Origin: Nocardia altamirensis NBRC 108246
GTDB lineage: Bacteria; Actinomycetota; Actinomycetes; Mycobacteriales; Mycobacteriaceae
DNA: 64,000 nt
Direction of reading: 5' to 3'
NCBI RefSeq assembly: GCF_001612685.1
Contig: NZ_BDAY01000009.1
Span: forward strand, 1 to 64,000
Positions 9,898-20,251 of the stretch are shown one piece after another. Below the pieces are notes generated by a model. That model was not told the DNA's origin and ran no database searches. It saw only the letters and a program-made list of their open reading frames with translations. The stretch's first letter is position 1. Every line of letters begins with the position of its first letter. The translations under genes and the position numbers were made by a program.

Positions 9898-10461
9898 CTA
9901 CCTGGCCAAGTTCAACGTCAACTCTACGAGTTTCTTCGCCCCTTCGCACGGATCCGGATGCGATGACCCGGGGCGGTAGTTGATCCAGAAGCCGATGACA
10001 CCCTGATCCGCCGCGCCCGCACTGACGCCGCAGGAATCCGGATCGTTCGGCCGCTTGGTCTGCAACGCCCGCCTGCCCTGCACGGTGATGTTGTCGGTGA
10101 GATACCCGAGCTTGTCGTTGTTGGTCTTCTCGTTGTTCAACGCGCCGACCTCGTACCAGTTCAGGGTGACCATGGCATTGCCTGCGGACCCTGGCACTTC
10201 CCACATGCACACTGCACCGTAGAAAGACGGTTGCGCGACGGCCCCCTTGCCCGCGGCCGCCTCCCCGATCTGCTCGAGGGTGACGATTTCGCATTCGCGC
10301 AGCAGCTTGTCGAACTTGGTGTTGACGTTGTCCCCGGTGCCTGCGCCTGCCGGAAAGGCCTGACCGCTGATGGTCTGGCCGCAGCCTGCGGCGGTGGCCG
10401 AGACAGACAACGCAGCCAGTGCGGCGAGTATTCCTCGGGTCGAGGCGCGACGACGATTCAT
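9898..10461 (-). CDS. DUF3558 lipoprotein
   Basis: A 187-residue protein starting MNRRRASTRG at 10461, with a signal peptide and lipobox (TAAGC, Cys near 27). A DUF3558-type domain follows, recognised by the FDKLLRECEIVTLEQIG segment, CMWEV and the late DPCEGAKKLVELTL. DUF3558 lipoproteins are abundant in Nocardia and mycobacteria; their function is unknown. It starts 14 bases after the next DUF3558 gene, so the two probably form an operon, and it lies just downstream-facing of the rpsL promoter region. Confidence 0.85.
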   Translation of the reverse strand: MNRRRASTRGILAALAALSVSATAAGCGQTISGQAFPAGAGTGDNVNTKFDKLLRECEIVTLEQIGEAAAGKGAVAQPSFYGAVCMWEVPGSAGNAMVTLNWYEVGALNNEKTNNDKLGYLTDNITVQGRRALQTKRPNDPDSCGVSAGAADQGVIGFWINYRPGSSHPDPCEGAKKLVELTLNLAR

Positions 10462-10475
10462 GGCCGGTCCCCTTC

Positions 10476-11003
10476 TCACTTCAGCCGCTGCACGGTGAGT
10501 TCGGCGAGCTTGTGCATCCGATCGCACGGGTTGCCGTTCGCCGGGTAGACGCCGAACGACATGGACCATTCGAAGAAGTCGTCGTCGAGTTGCACCGCGA
10601 GGTCGCAGACCTGGCCGGTCGGCTCCAGCGCCTGCCAGCCGGTGCGCCCGCCGACATTGATCGTCTGCGGGTTGCGTCCCTGGGTGGACACCCAGGCCTT
10701 CTCGCGCGCGATCGGGCTGCCTCGGTAGGAGGCGAAAGTGACACTGGGCGAACCGTATCCAGAGGACTGCCAATTGCAGCCGGTCGAGTTCTTCAACGCC
10801 TGGGAGATCTGGCCGAGCTGTGCGATATCGCGCACCTCGTCGTCGGTGGCGTGTCCGCACTCACCGACGAACGGGCCGAGCGAGGCCACCTTCGGCGGCG
10901 GCCGCAACGGGGTGTTGGTGTTGTCCGAATCGCCCCCCGAACCGCACGCCGTCAGCACCAAAGACAGCGCTGCCGCGCAGCCGACCAACGCCCCTATCCG
11001 CAT
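10476..11003 (-). CDS. DUF3558 lipoprotein
   Basis: A 175-residue paralog-like partner of the next gene. It has signal peptide MRIGALVGCAAALSLVLTAC with the lipobox Cys at 20, then a DUF3558 pattern: GECGHATDDEV, NSTGCNWQS, VCDLAVQL and NPCDRMHKLAELTVQ. It is probably anchored to the outer face of the membrane. Function unknown. The 14-base spacing to the following gene suggests a two-gene operon. Confidence 0.85.
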   Translation of the reverse strand: MRIGALVGCAAALSLVLTACGSGGDSDNTNTPLRPPPKVASLGPFVGECGHATDDEVRDIAQLGQISQALKNSTGCNWQSSGYGSPSVTFASYRGSPIAREKAWVSTQGRNPQTINVGGRTGWQALEPTGQVCDLAVQLDDDFFEWSMSFGVYPANGNPCDRMHKLAELTVQRLK

Positions 11004-11051
11004 GCCTGCACTCTACCCACGCCGACGGCGAGTGGCCTGGCACGCGACCCG

Positions 11052-11258
11052 CTAGCCGTTGGGGACGCGGAGCTCCCAGACACGTTGGTCGTCGAGATAC
11101 GTGCACTGGGCTGGGCCCGCTTTGATTCTCGACATGGCGGACAGGCAGTCGTCGAGAGACGGGTGGTAGCTCGGTGCGGGATCGGCGTACGCCGCCGCGC
11201 TCGCCCCGAAGGTGAGCGCGACAGCGAAGGCTACGGCCGCAGCAGATCGATAGAGCAC
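11052..11258 (-). CDS. Small secreted protein
   Basis: A 68-residue protein with a clear signal peptide (cleavage probably after AAAYA, near residue 25). The mature part of about 43 residues has two Cys residues (DDCL and AQCTYL) that could form one disulfide. This resembles small secreted proteins common in Nocardia and mycobacteria. Function unknown. It lies 48 bases upstream of the DUF3558 pair, so it could share their transcript. Confidence 0.6.
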   Translation of the reverse strand: MLYRSAAAVAFAVALTFGASAAAYADPAPSYHPSLDDCLSAMSRIKAGPAQCTYLDDQRVWELRVPNG

Positions 11259-11325
11259 GGCAGCCCTCCACAGACATCCGGCGAATCCACGGAGCGTACT
11301 GCCGGATGCTCAGGGCCACAACCGA

Positions 11326-12621
<1,296 letters not shown>

Positions 12622-12653
12622 CTAGGAAACGCCCCGGAATGCTGGACAATTTG

Positions 12654-12679
12654 AATAGCATCAGCTGGCTGATGCTATT
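12654..12679. promoter_or_regulatory. Near-perfect palindrome, likely Lrp/AsnC operator
   Basis: AATAGCATCAGC (12654-12665) and its exact complement (12668-12679) are separated by TG. It lies in the 172-bp gap between hppD and the divergent Lrp-type gene, and resembles the dyads bound by Lrp/AsnC dimers. It could instead fold as an RNA hairpin. Confidence 0.6.
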
Positions 12680-12721
12680 CCTGGCTGGAGGCCCCAGCCT
12701 GCGCTCGAAACGGAGGCGGTC

Positions 12722-13246
12722 ATGTCGCGCACGCCGGCGAAATTAGACGAACTCGATCTCGCGATTCTCACCGCGATGCACGAGTATCAGAAGGCGGGCA
12801 TCCTCGAACTGTCCCGCCGGACCCGAGTGGCAAGGGCGACGGTGCAGTCCAGGATCGGCCGGATGGAGGAATCCGGCGTCATCGCCTCCTACGACCCGCA
12901 GATCGATGTCACCGCAGCGGGTTTCGATGTCCAGGCGTTCGTCACGCTGGAGATCGCCCAGGGCGCACTGGACGCGGTCGCCGCCGAACTCGACGGGATA
13001 CCAGGGGTTTTGGAGGCGTACGCGACCACCGGCTCCGGGGACGTCTGGTGCCGGATCGGCGCCGACTCGCACGCCGGCCTGCAGACGGTGTTGTTGAGCA
13101 TCGACCAGACTTCGTCGGTGGTGCGGTCGCACAGCGTGATCGTGCTCTCGACGGTGGTGTCGTATCGCACGCTGCCGTTGCTGCGCACCCTCGATCCGGC
13201 GGGCACGACGAAGGCGCCCGCCTATCGCGCGGCCACCGAGCGATAG
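12722..13246 (+). CDS. Lrp/AsnC family regulator
   Basis: A 174-residue protein with an N-terminal AsnC helix-turn-helix (about 10-60: LDLAILTAMHEYQKAGILELSRRTRVARATVQSR as a continuous helix set) and a C-terminal RAM/AsnC ligand domain (about 75-150, with the conserved GSGDVWCRI). It is divergent from hppD, so it probably senses tyrosine or a related aromatic and controls hppD. The link to hppD is inferred from position and the shared palindrome. Confidence 0.9.
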   Translation: MSRTPAKLDELDLAILTAMHEYQKAGILELSRRTRVARATVQSRIGRMEESGVIASYDPQIDVTAAGFDVQAFVTLEIAQGALDAVAAELDGIPGVLEAYATTGSGDVWCRIGADSHAGLQTVLLSIDQTSSVVRSHSVIVLSTVVSYRTLPLLRTLDPAGTTKAPAYRAATER

Positions 13247-13322
13247 ACGACGCACGCGGACTCGGCGGCGACCGTTCCGGCGGCCCACCTCGACCGCACG
13301 AAACCGGCTGTCCCGCAGCCCG

Positions 13323-14432
13323 TCACAGGCGCAGGTCCGCGCCCACCTCGAGGATCTCGACCTGCGGTTCCTTACCTGCTTCGAGAAATGCGAGCAGCGC
13401 GTGGCTTTCGGCATCGACGGCCCGGCGTTCGGCGGCCGACCAGGTCCGGGTCGGGCTGATCCGCAACCGGGCAACGTTCTTGTCCGGGAAGACCTTGTAG
13501 AGCCCGGCGAGGTATCCGTCGAGCAGCACCGGTGATACCGCGAGGCCGAACGTCCCGAGAAACGGGCCCTCTGGCACGATCCTGGTCCGATCCTGGTGGG
13601 AGAGCAGCGCATTGTCGTACCAGCCGAGCAGCCGGACCGGGGCAGGCAGGTCCGGATCGGCCAGTTCGCCGTCCGCGACGTCGTAGAGGGTGCGGCCGCG
13701 TTCGTCGGTGTAAGTGCGCAGGCGATCACCGAGCTGATCGACGACGGCCTTCATCCCGGTCATCCTGGACCAGGTCTGCATGTCCATGGTGCTGGCCGGG
13801 CCGAACGCGCGCAGATAGCGAAAGACCAACTCTGCCAGCGGATAGCTGGGGTCCAGCGGTGCGCCGAGCCACGGCTCGACCCGCGACCACACCGGCCTGC
13901 TGCTGTCCTTCCACTTGCCGCGCGGCGGTGTCTGCAGCACCGGAAGCTGATACAGCCAGGTCTGCAGGACCGCGCCCGCATCCCGATCCGGGTACAACGC
14001 TGCGGCTTTGGCACGCAGGTCGGCGGCCGACATGGGCTCGTCGCCCAGCGCGGCCTCGCCGTGCTTGCGCACCTCGTCGGGATCGAGCCCGACCATCGCG
14101 CCGTAATTGAAACCCTTACGGAAGGGCACCTTTTCGAGTTCCGGCTGAATATGCGGCGCGATGCGCAGCGCGTCCGGCGGAGTCACCAGGTGAATGGTGC
14201 CGCGCATCAGGGTGATCCGGACCAGCGAACGATCCTCCAGCCCGTCCGACACGGTCGCCGGATCGAAATCGGCGATGCGGCTCCACAATGCGACGAACGG
14301 CGGCGGGGAGTCCTGCGCTTGCAACCCGACAAGGTAGTCACACATCTCGGGCACGGTCAGGCTCGACCGTTCGAGCAGGTGCTGGCGGGCGAGCAGGGTC
14401 CGGTTCAACACCCGGTTGGACAACATCATCAT
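13323..14432 (-). CDS. Winged-helix DNA-binding domain protein (HTH_42 / AlkZ-like)
   Basis: A 369-residue protein of the pfam06224 type, known as winged-helix DNA-binding proteins. Some members (AlkZ, YcaQ) are DNA glycosylases that unhook interstrand crosslinks. Recognisable parts are the opening VLNRTLLARQHLLERS, LVGLQAQDSPPPFVALW, the MRGTIHLVTPPDA segment, and the C-terminal GWYDNALLSHQDRTRI. Crosslink repair is possible but not shown. It is 12 bases from the quinone reductase gene upstream, probably co-transcribed. Confidence 0.8.
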   Translation of the reverse strand: MMMLSNRVLNRTLLARQHLLERSSLTVPEMCDYLVGLQAQDSPPPFVALWSRIADFDPATVSDGLEDRSLVRITLMRGTIHLVTPPDALRIAPHIQPELEKVPFRKGFNYGAMVGLDPDEVRKHGEAALGDEPMSAADLRAKAAALYPDRDAGAVLQTWLYQLPVLQTPPRGKWKDSSRPVWSRVEPWLGAPLDPSYPLAELVFRYLRAFGPASTMDMQTWSRMTGMKAVVDQLGDRLRTYTDERGRTLYDVADGELADPDLPAPVRLLGWYDNALLSHQDRTRIVPEGPFLGTFGLAVSPVLLDGYLAGLYKVFPDKNVARLRISPTRTWSAAERRAVDAESHALLAFLEAGKEPQVEILEVGADLRL

Positions 14433-14444
14433 TCGAACAACCCG

Positions 14445-15419
14445 TCAGCGCAGTGTGACAACGACTTTGCCGGTCGCGGTCCGGTTGTCCAGCGACGCGA
14501 CGGCCTCGGCGGCCCGATCCAACGGGTAGAGCACCGGCTCCGGCGGGGCGATCGTGCCCGCGGCGAGCAGCGGTGCGACCTCGTCCCACTGCTCGGCCAG
14601 GTAGCCGGGATGGGTCATCACCCATTCGCCCCATGCCGCGCCGGTGACCTCGACGTTCTTGAGCAACAGCCGGTTCACCTTGACCGTGGGGATCTCCCCC
14701 GCGGTGAAGCCGACCACGAGCAGGCGGCCCGCCGAGGCCAGCGAACGAATGCTGTCGGTGAAGCGATCGCCGCCGACCGGATCGAGCACGATATCCACGC
14801 CGCGGCCGCCGGTCAGTTCCTTGACCGCGGCGAGCCAGCCGTCGGTGAGCACCACGTCGGTGGCGCCGTTGGCCCGCGCCACCGCGGCCTTTTCCTCCGT
14901 GCTGACCACCGCGATGACCCGGCCTGCGCCGAGGGCCACCGCCATGCGCAGCGTCGACGTGCCGATGCCGCCCGCGGCGCCGTGCACGAGCACGGTCTCG
15001 CCCGCGGCCAGCCTGCCGCGATTGCGCAAGCAGAAGTGCACGGTCAGATCGTTGAACAGAATGCCTGCGCCCGCCTCCAGCGAGACATTGTCGGGCAGCG
15101 CGAACACCATCGCGGCAGGCGCGACTGCCACCTCTGCCATGGCATTGCCGAGCAGCGTGAGCGCGACGACCCGGTCACCGGCCTTGACGTGCGCGTCCGC
15201 CGGGGCTTCCCGGACGATCCCGGCTACCTCGCCGCCGACGACGAACGGCAGCTCCGGCTTCATCTGGTAGAGCCCGCGCGACATCAGCACATCGGGGAAT
15301 GCCACCCCGGCCGCGTGCACGTCGATCACGACGCCACCCGGATAGGCCGCGGGTTCCGGGATATCCACGATCTCGATCGCTTCCGGGCCCTCTAGCTTGC
15401 TGATCTGAGCTGCGCGCAT
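14445..15419 (-). CDS. NADPH:quinone reductase-like zinc-independent dehydrogenase
   Basis: A 324-residue medium-chain dehydrogenase/reductase of the quinone oxidoreductase group. It has an N-terminal GroES-like fold and a Rossmann segment, VLVHGAAGGIGTSTLRMA, for NADPH. No structural-zinc Cys cluster is seen. The start at 15419 is chosen because AGAGAGGT lies about 7 bases upstream; an in-frame start at 15449 lacks this. Substrate unknown. It precedes the HTH_42 gene with a 12-base gap. Confidence 0.85.
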   Translation of the reverse strand: MRAAQISKLEGPEAIEIVDIPEPAAYPGGVVIDVHAAGVAFPDVLMSRGLYQMKPELPFVVGGEVAGIVREAPADAHVKAGDRVVALTLLGNAMAEVAVAPAAMVFALPDNVSLEAGAGILFNDLTVHFCLRNRGRLAAGETVLVHGAAGGIGTSTLRMAVALGAGRVIAVVSTEEKAAVARANGATDVVLTDGWLAAVKELTGGRGVDIVLDPVGGDRFTDSIRSLASAGRLLVVGFTAGEIPTVKVNRLLLKNVEVTGAAWGEWVMTHPGYLAEQWDEVAPLLAAGTIAPPEPVLYPLDRAAEAVASLDNRTATGKVVVTLR

Positions 15420-15599
15420 CCGCCGACCTCTCTGTCGTGGCGCCTGCACTTGTCCTCGCAGGCGCCGCCGTGATCAACATAACGGACCAGGACTGACAGA
15501 GTTCGGTTCGCGGACTGCCTGACCCTCGCGGGCGCCCTTGTCGGCAACCCGATTTTGCTATGCTGACCGCGACCTACGGTCGGGCGGGAAGGGGGACTT

Positions 15600-15923
15600 A
15601 TGGTCGAGAACAATCAGTCGCCTGCGACGAAAATGCAGGTCGATCCCGAGGCGCTGCGGTCGTTCGCGCAAACTCTCGGCACCGAAGCCGGTGCGGTCAC
15701 CACACTCAACGACGGTGACGCCTTTGCCAACGCAGCCACCGCGCTCCCCGGCACCGAATTCGGCGCCACCGCACAGCGGGCAGGCGATGCGGTCAACCGC
15801 TGCCTCGGTCGCATCGGCGACCGGCTCACCACCATCGCCGACAACATGCACAACGCCGCGGGCAAATACGAACTCGCCGAGGACGATTTCACCGCCAAGC
15901 TCGAGGCGATCGGACTGCCATGA
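15600..15923 (+). CDS. EspC/DUF2580-type type VII secretion substrate
   Basis: A 107-residue helical protein resembling the ESX-1 secretion-associated EspC/DUF2580 family: a VDPEALRSFAQTL first helix and a second helix region around NAAGKYELAEDDF, close to the YxxxD/E secretion signal (YELAED). It is preceded by a GGGGGA site and overlaps the next gene by 4 bases (ATGA), so the two products are made together and probably form a heterodimer for export. No ESX machinery genes are in the window. Confidence 0.75.
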   Translation: MVENNQSPATKMQVDPEALRSFAQTLGTEAGAVTTLNDGDAFANAATALPGTEFGATAQRAGDAVNRCLGRIGDRLTTIADNMHNAAGKYELAEDDFTAKLEAIGLP

Positions 15924-17056
15924 CCCTGACCATCCCCGACGTGGACAACTGGAAGCCAGAACAACTCGGCACCGCGGGTGAGCATGCGGGCACCATCTCG
16001 CAAGGGTTGGACACCGCCGTCGGCAACGGCGCCACCGAAACGAAAGCGCTGGACGACAAATGGTCCGGCGCCGCAGGCGCGGCGGCGACCGCCAGGATGG
16101 ACACCGAGAAGACCAAAGCCTCCGCCGTCAGCGCCGCGCTGCTCGAACTGAAGACGGCACTCACCGCTCAGGTCGGCAACCTGGTCGAAGCGAAAGCCAA
16201 AGTGGTGCAGCTGCGCGACGACGCGATCAACCAAAGCCCGCCGTTCGACGTCGAGCCCAACGGCACCGTCAACGCCACCACCCGCATCGCCGCCCTCCGC
16301 GAGCACGCGAACAAAGCCGACGTCGAGGGACTGGTCCTCCAGGAACAACACCAGGCCGCCACCCGCACCTGGGATCTGACCAACGCGCTGAAATCCGCCG
16401 AAACCGTTGCCAACCAGGCAAAGACGCAGGTGGATGCCGCGATCACCAAGCTGGACCAGGCATTTGCCGGGCTCGGCGAGCCGAGCGCGAACGTGGCGCC
16501 CGCCGCGAACACCGCGCCCGCCGGCGCCAACTCCGGCACTCCGGTCACCACCACGTCGTCGCACGCGTCCCCGGTCAGCAGTGCCTCCCCGGTCAGCTCG
16601 TCGAACTCGGACCGGCCGAATTACGCGATGGGGAACTACAACTCGGGTTCCTCGTCCGGCGGCCCGAGTTCCAGCGCCCCCACCGGCCCGCTGCCGAGCG
16701 GTGATATGGCGAAATGGATCGCCGAAGCCAAACAGAAACTCATCGAAATGGGCTACGACCCCAAGGATATCGATGAGCGTGCCATCGCCATGATCATCGA
16801 GCACGAGTCAGCCGGTAACCCGTATGCCGAAAACCGGTGGGACAGTAACTGGGAGGCCGGGCATCCGTCGAAGGGGTTGATGCAGACCATCGACAGCACC
16901 TTCAACGCGTACAAGGCGCCAGGGCACGACGACATCTGGAATCCGGTGGACAACATCATCGCTGGTGTTCGGTATTCGATCGACAGGTATGGGTCCGTCA
17001 ACAATGTGCCGGGCGTGGTGGCTGTCGGTCAGGGGCGCGCGTACCAGGGGTACTAG
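15920..17056 (+). CDS. Type VII-exported protein with C-terminal lytic transglycosylase domain
   Basis: A 378-residue protein in three parts. An N-terminal helical hairpin bundle (about 1-170) resembles WXG100/LXG-like substrates. A Ser/Pro/Ala/Gly-rich linker follows (about 180-260). The C-terminal SLT domain (about 263-378) has IIEHESAGNP, with the presumed catalytic Glu near 296, and the GLMQTIDSTF motif. There is no Sec signal peptide. It overlaps the DUF2580-type gene by ATGA, so the pair is likely secreted together by a type VII system. The SLT part would cleave peptidoglycan, perhaps to open the wall or as an antibacterial effector; no immunity gene is recognisable. Confidence 0.8.
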   Translation: MTLTIPDVDNWKPEQLGTAGEHAGTISQGLDTAVGNGATETKALDDKWSGAAGAAATARMDTEKTKASAVSAALLELKTALTAQVGNLVEAKAKVVQLRDDAINQSPPFDVEPNGTVNATTRIAALREHANKADVEGLVLQEQHQAATRTWDLTNALKSAETVANQAKTQVDAAITKLDQAFAGLGEPSANVAPAANTAPAGANSGTPVTTTSSHASPVSSASPVSSSNSDRPNYAMGNYNSGSSSGGPSSSAPTGPLPSGDMAKWIAEAKQKLIEMGYDPKDIDERAIAMIIEHESAGNPYAENRWDSNWEAGHPSKGLMQTIDSTFNAYKAPGHDDIWNPVDNIIAGVRYSIDRYGSVNNVPGVVAVGQGRAYQGY

Positions 17057-17105
17057 AGGTATCTGGGATCCCTACACCTGAAGTCTCCCAACGCAAACCG
17101 CGCGC

Positions 17106-18311
17106 TCACCGCTGACTGTTGGCAAGCAAAGCGAATTGCGCTGCGGCGCGCTGCTGGGTCTCCCACAGTCGTGGACCGATCACCAGGGCGACGTATCTGC
17201 GGTAGGAAACGAAGCAGCGGAACTGCCCCTCCTTGAACGCGAGATAGTCCTGCACACACTGCGCGCCGGGAACGTCGTCGGGCGGATCGACCGCCCTGCG
17301 GTCCACCGCGTTGCCGAGCTCGGCGGACTCCCGCACGAATGTCGTTGCGGCGGCGTCATCACGGGTGCGGAAGCCGAAAGCATCGGGCGTCACCGCGATC
17401 TGGTCGACCCCGGCCCGCTGCAAGACCGGGTACCGACCCGTCTGATCCTGCAGATAATTCAGGTAGCCGCGCAACGACAGCACCACTTCTCCCTGCCCAT
17501 CGGGCGCAGGCACCACGCGTTGATCGTGGATGACCCTGGCGAGCAGCCCGTCCGGATCCTGCCGCAGCGTACTGAACTTGCCGACTGGTGTCGGCGTGAA
17601 TTTGTCCAGCTCAACGACTTCGGCATCGAGGTACTTCTGTGTCGATTCGATCAACCGGTTGAGATCCGGGGTCCGTGCCTCCGCGAGCATGCTGATCACG
17701 TAGCTGCCGTGCGGAGTGGTGCTGCCGAGTGACGGCACGCCAGGACGCCAATGCGCCCGGGAGTCAGGGTATTTCGGCAGCGTGGCCGGGGCGTTCTCCG
17801 GACTGAGCCCGAGGTCGATCGCATCGAGCTCGACGGCCGCCGCTTTCGCCGCCGCGGCATCGGGGAAACGCAGCACCGTCACGGTCAGCCCCGCACGCAG
17901 TGTGCTCCCGTCGGGAGCCTGCTGCGTCCGCTTCTCGTCCGCTGAGCCCGTCGAGAACCCTACGAGGAAGCCATGATTCAGCAGCACCGGAATCACCGGC
18001 TCGGCGAGATATCGCGTCAACGACTGCACGTCGGTGTGTACCTGGGCGGATATGCCGTTGGAATAGGTGGCATCGACCTCGTGCGGGCTGAGCACCGCGC
18101 CAGCCAATCGCGCGGCCTCCAGTCGGGCATAGCCGATGTCGTCCAACCGGGTGGACTGGCTCGGCCGCGCGGTCGGGAATCGGCCGGTATCCAACGTCCG
18201 CACATCGGGTTCGCCGGGCACCCCCGCCCCCGGCTCCGTCGACGCGCATCCGCCGACCAGCACAAGGGCAACAGCGGCCAAGGACGCGGCCGCGCACGCA
18301 CGCCTGCTCAT
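17106..18311 (-). CDS. DUF7373-type lipoprotein, kinase-operon partner
   Basis: A 401-residue lipoprotein starting MSRRACAAAS at 18311, with lipobox LVGGC. It resembles the large nocardial/mycobacterial lipoprotein family DUF7373, which has two similar halves: a GYARLEAARLAGAVLSP region, TVLRFPDAAAAKAAA, then AVTPDAFGFRTRDDAAATTFVRE. Function unknown. Its ATG overlaps the stop codon of the upstream kinase (ATGA), so it is translationally coupled and probably works with the kinase's extracellular domain. The open frame extends 20 codons further but has no ribosome site. Confidence 0.75.
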   Translation of the reverse strand: MSRRACAAASLAAVALVLVGGCASTEPGAGVPGEPDVRTLDTGRFPTARPSQSTRLDDIGYARLEAARLAGAVLSPHEVDATYSNGISAQVHTDVQSLTRYLAEPVIPVLLNHGFLVGFSTGSADEKRTQQAPDGSTLRAGLTVTVLRFPDAAAAKAAAVELDAIDLGLSPENAPATLPKYPDSRAHWRPGVPSLGSTTPHGSYVISMLAEARTPDLNRLIESTQKYLDAEVVELDKFTPTPVGKFSTLRQDPDGLLARVIHDQRVVPAPDGQGEVVLSLRGYLNYLQDQTGRYPVLQRAGVDQIAVTPDAFGFRTRDDAAATTFVRESAELGNAVDRRAVDPPDDVPGAQCVQDYLAFKEGQFRCFVSYRRYVALVIGPRLWETQQRAAAQFALLANSQR

Positions 18312-20251
18312 CCGTTCACCCGCGGCAGGTTCTCCATGATGTTCTGCAACACCGTTTGCGCGGCAGCACACCGGAATTCGGGATGTTCGTTAACCGACGG
18401 ATTCTCGACCTGCACCGTCACCACCTCCGCGTCGCTGTTGTCGATCTGTCGATATTGGCCGCGACGCACGCAGGCAGGTGATCCCAGCTCCGCCTCATCG
18501 AGGAAGACGAAGTTGCCGCCGCCCAGGTCGAACGGAATGGGCTTCTCGGTCGGCACCAGAATCTTCGAGCGCTCGAAGGAGACGGTGGTCGGACCGACGG
18601 AGCTCCACTTGCAGGTGTGCAGCAGATCCGGCTCGCCGCGCACCTTTTCACCGATGTTGAGCCTGACCACGATCGAATCGACCAGTGCGCACGGGTCGTG
18701 CTTCGCGAGCGAGATGCGGCTGTTCGGAAGTTGCGGTGCGCCTTGCGCTATCCGGCTCACCAACTGTGCGGCGGCCTCGTCGGCGATGCCGCAGCGCTTG
18801 TCGGTGTCCCCGCCGCGCACGCGCACCGCAATGCCGAATTGGCGTTCCATCGCCGCGGGCAACAGGGCCCGGCCGCAGCCGTCCTGCGCACCGGCCACGT
18901 CCTCCAGCACCGAGGCGCCTGCTGCCTTCGCGCCGTTGTCCCGGTAGCCATCAATGCGTTTGATGTCGAAGTCGAACTGGTACTCGCCCGCCTGGGCGGC
19001 GCAGGTACCCCATTGACTGGAGCTCGGCTTCTTGGTCCACTCGCCGACCGACGAGACAAGCGGCTGCTCGACGGCGGCACACAGGTCGATCGACCGCAGC
19101 TTCGTGAGGTTCAGCCCCACAAGCGGATTCGCTGTCTCGCGGACCGGAGTGTCCTCGCCACCGCTGAACACGGCAGTCGCCGTGATGACCCCGGCGACCA
19201 GCAGCACTACCGCCGACACCGCGGTGAGTGCCCGCTTACGCCGCCTGCGTAGGTTGGTGGCCCGTTGAATCTCGACGAGCGCCTGCAACCGCTGCTCGAT
19301 GTCGGCGACATGCTGCGCCGCGCTTGGCGTCGGGGTGGCACCGACAATCTGAGTTGCCTCCGGATCGGCGAGCAATGCCGCGACCTCCACCGCTTGATCG
19401 TTGATCTCCCGGTGCACGCGGGCCGACCACGGCCGATGGGGTGGCGGCAGCGGGCCGAGGAAATCGAGGAGCTCGGCGGGCGTCGGGCGCTCCTGCGGAT
19501 CCTTCGCCAGGCACGGCCGCACCAATTCCGCCACCTCGGGCGGCAATCCGCTCAGGTCTGGTTCGGTGTGCGCGATGTTGTAGAGCGTGTGCGGCATCGA
19601 CGCCCCGGCGAACGGGCTGCTGCCGCCCGCAGCCATGGCCAGGACGCTGCCGAGAGAGAAGATGTCGCTGGCGGGTGTCAGCGGCAGCGATTGCGCTTGT
19701 TCCGGCGACATGTAGGCGGGGGAACCGATGATCGAGCCGGTGTGGGTGAGCTCGGACCTGCCCTCGACTGCTCGCGCGATGCCGAAGTCGATGACCCGCG
19801 GCCCGTCTTCGGCGAGAATCACGTTGGCGGGCTTGAGATCCCGGTGCACCAGCCCGGCACCGTGGATGGCCTGCAATGCCGTGGCAAGGCCGACGGCCAG
19901 CATGCGCACTTCGGCGGTGGTGCACGGTCCGTATTCCTGGACGGCCTTGCCCAAGGGCACGCCTGGCACGAAAAGCGAAGCAAGCCAAGGTGATTCCGAT
20001 TCCGTATCGAAGTCGACCACGGCCGCGGTGAAGGCGCCGGAGACCTTGGCCGAGGTCTGCACCTCGCGCCGGAACCTGGGCAGGAAGTCTTCCTCGGTGA
20101 CCAGATGCTGGTGCACCTGTTTGATGGCGACGAGTCGTCCATCGGGGCCGACACCGAGCAGGACCCGCCCCATGCCGCCGGAACCGAGTTCACCGAGCAG
20201 CCGGTATCTGCCGATCCTGGCCGGGTCACCGACCGCCAAGCGCTTCACCAT
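18308..20251 (-). CDS. Membrane Ser/Thr protein kinase (Hanks/PknB type)
   Basis: A 647-residue receptor-like kinase. The kinase domain (about 10-275) has GELGSGGMG, VAIKQV, HRDLKPANV, DFGIA and GSPAYMSPEQ, so all catalytic residues are present. One transmembrane helix (about 345-367: AVVLLVAGVITATAVF) leads to an extracellular domain of about 275 residues with several Cys residues and DUF3558-like spacing (LCAAVEQPLV, GTCAAQ, DPCALVDSI). It starts in a TGATG overlap with the upstream kinase and overlaps the downstream lipoprotein. It probably senses an envelope signal and phosphorylates cytosolic targets. Confidence 0.92.
   Translation of the reverse strand: MVKRLAVGDPARIGRYRLLGELGSGGMGRVLLGVGPDGRLVAIKQVHQHLVTEEDFLPRFRREVQTSAKVSGAFTAAVVDFDTESESPWLASLFVPGVPLGKAVQEYGPCTTAEVRMLAVGLATALQAIHGAGLVHRDLKPANVILAEDGPRVIDFGIARAVEGRSELTHTGSIIGSPAYMSPEQAQSLPLTPASDIFSLGSVLAMAAGGSSPFAGASMPHTLYNIAHTEPDLSGLPPEVAELVRPCLAKDPQERPTPAELLDFLGPLPPPHRPWSARVHREINDQAVEVAALLADPEATQIVGATPTPSAAQHVADIEQRLQALVEIQRATNLRRRRKRALTAVSAVVLLVAGVITATAVFSGGEDTPVRETANPLVGLNLTKLRSIDLCAAVEQPLVSSVGEWTKKPSSSQWGTCAAQAGEYQFDFDIKRIDGYRDNGAKAAGASVLEDVAGAQDGCGRALLPAAMERQFGIAVRVRGGDTDKRCGIADEAAAQLVSRIAQGAPQLPNSRISLAKHDPCALVDSIVVRLNIGEKVRGEPDLLHTCKWSSVGPTTVSFERSKILVPTEKPIPFDLGGGNFVFLDEAELGSPACVRRGQYRQIDNSDAEVVTVQVENPSVNEHPEFRCAAAQTVLQNIMENLPRVNG

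Noticed and set aside
11275..11308. CATCCGGC...GCCGGATG as the hppD terminator
   Set aside because: The 18-base loop is long and there is no T-run; it may be chance in GC-rich DNA.
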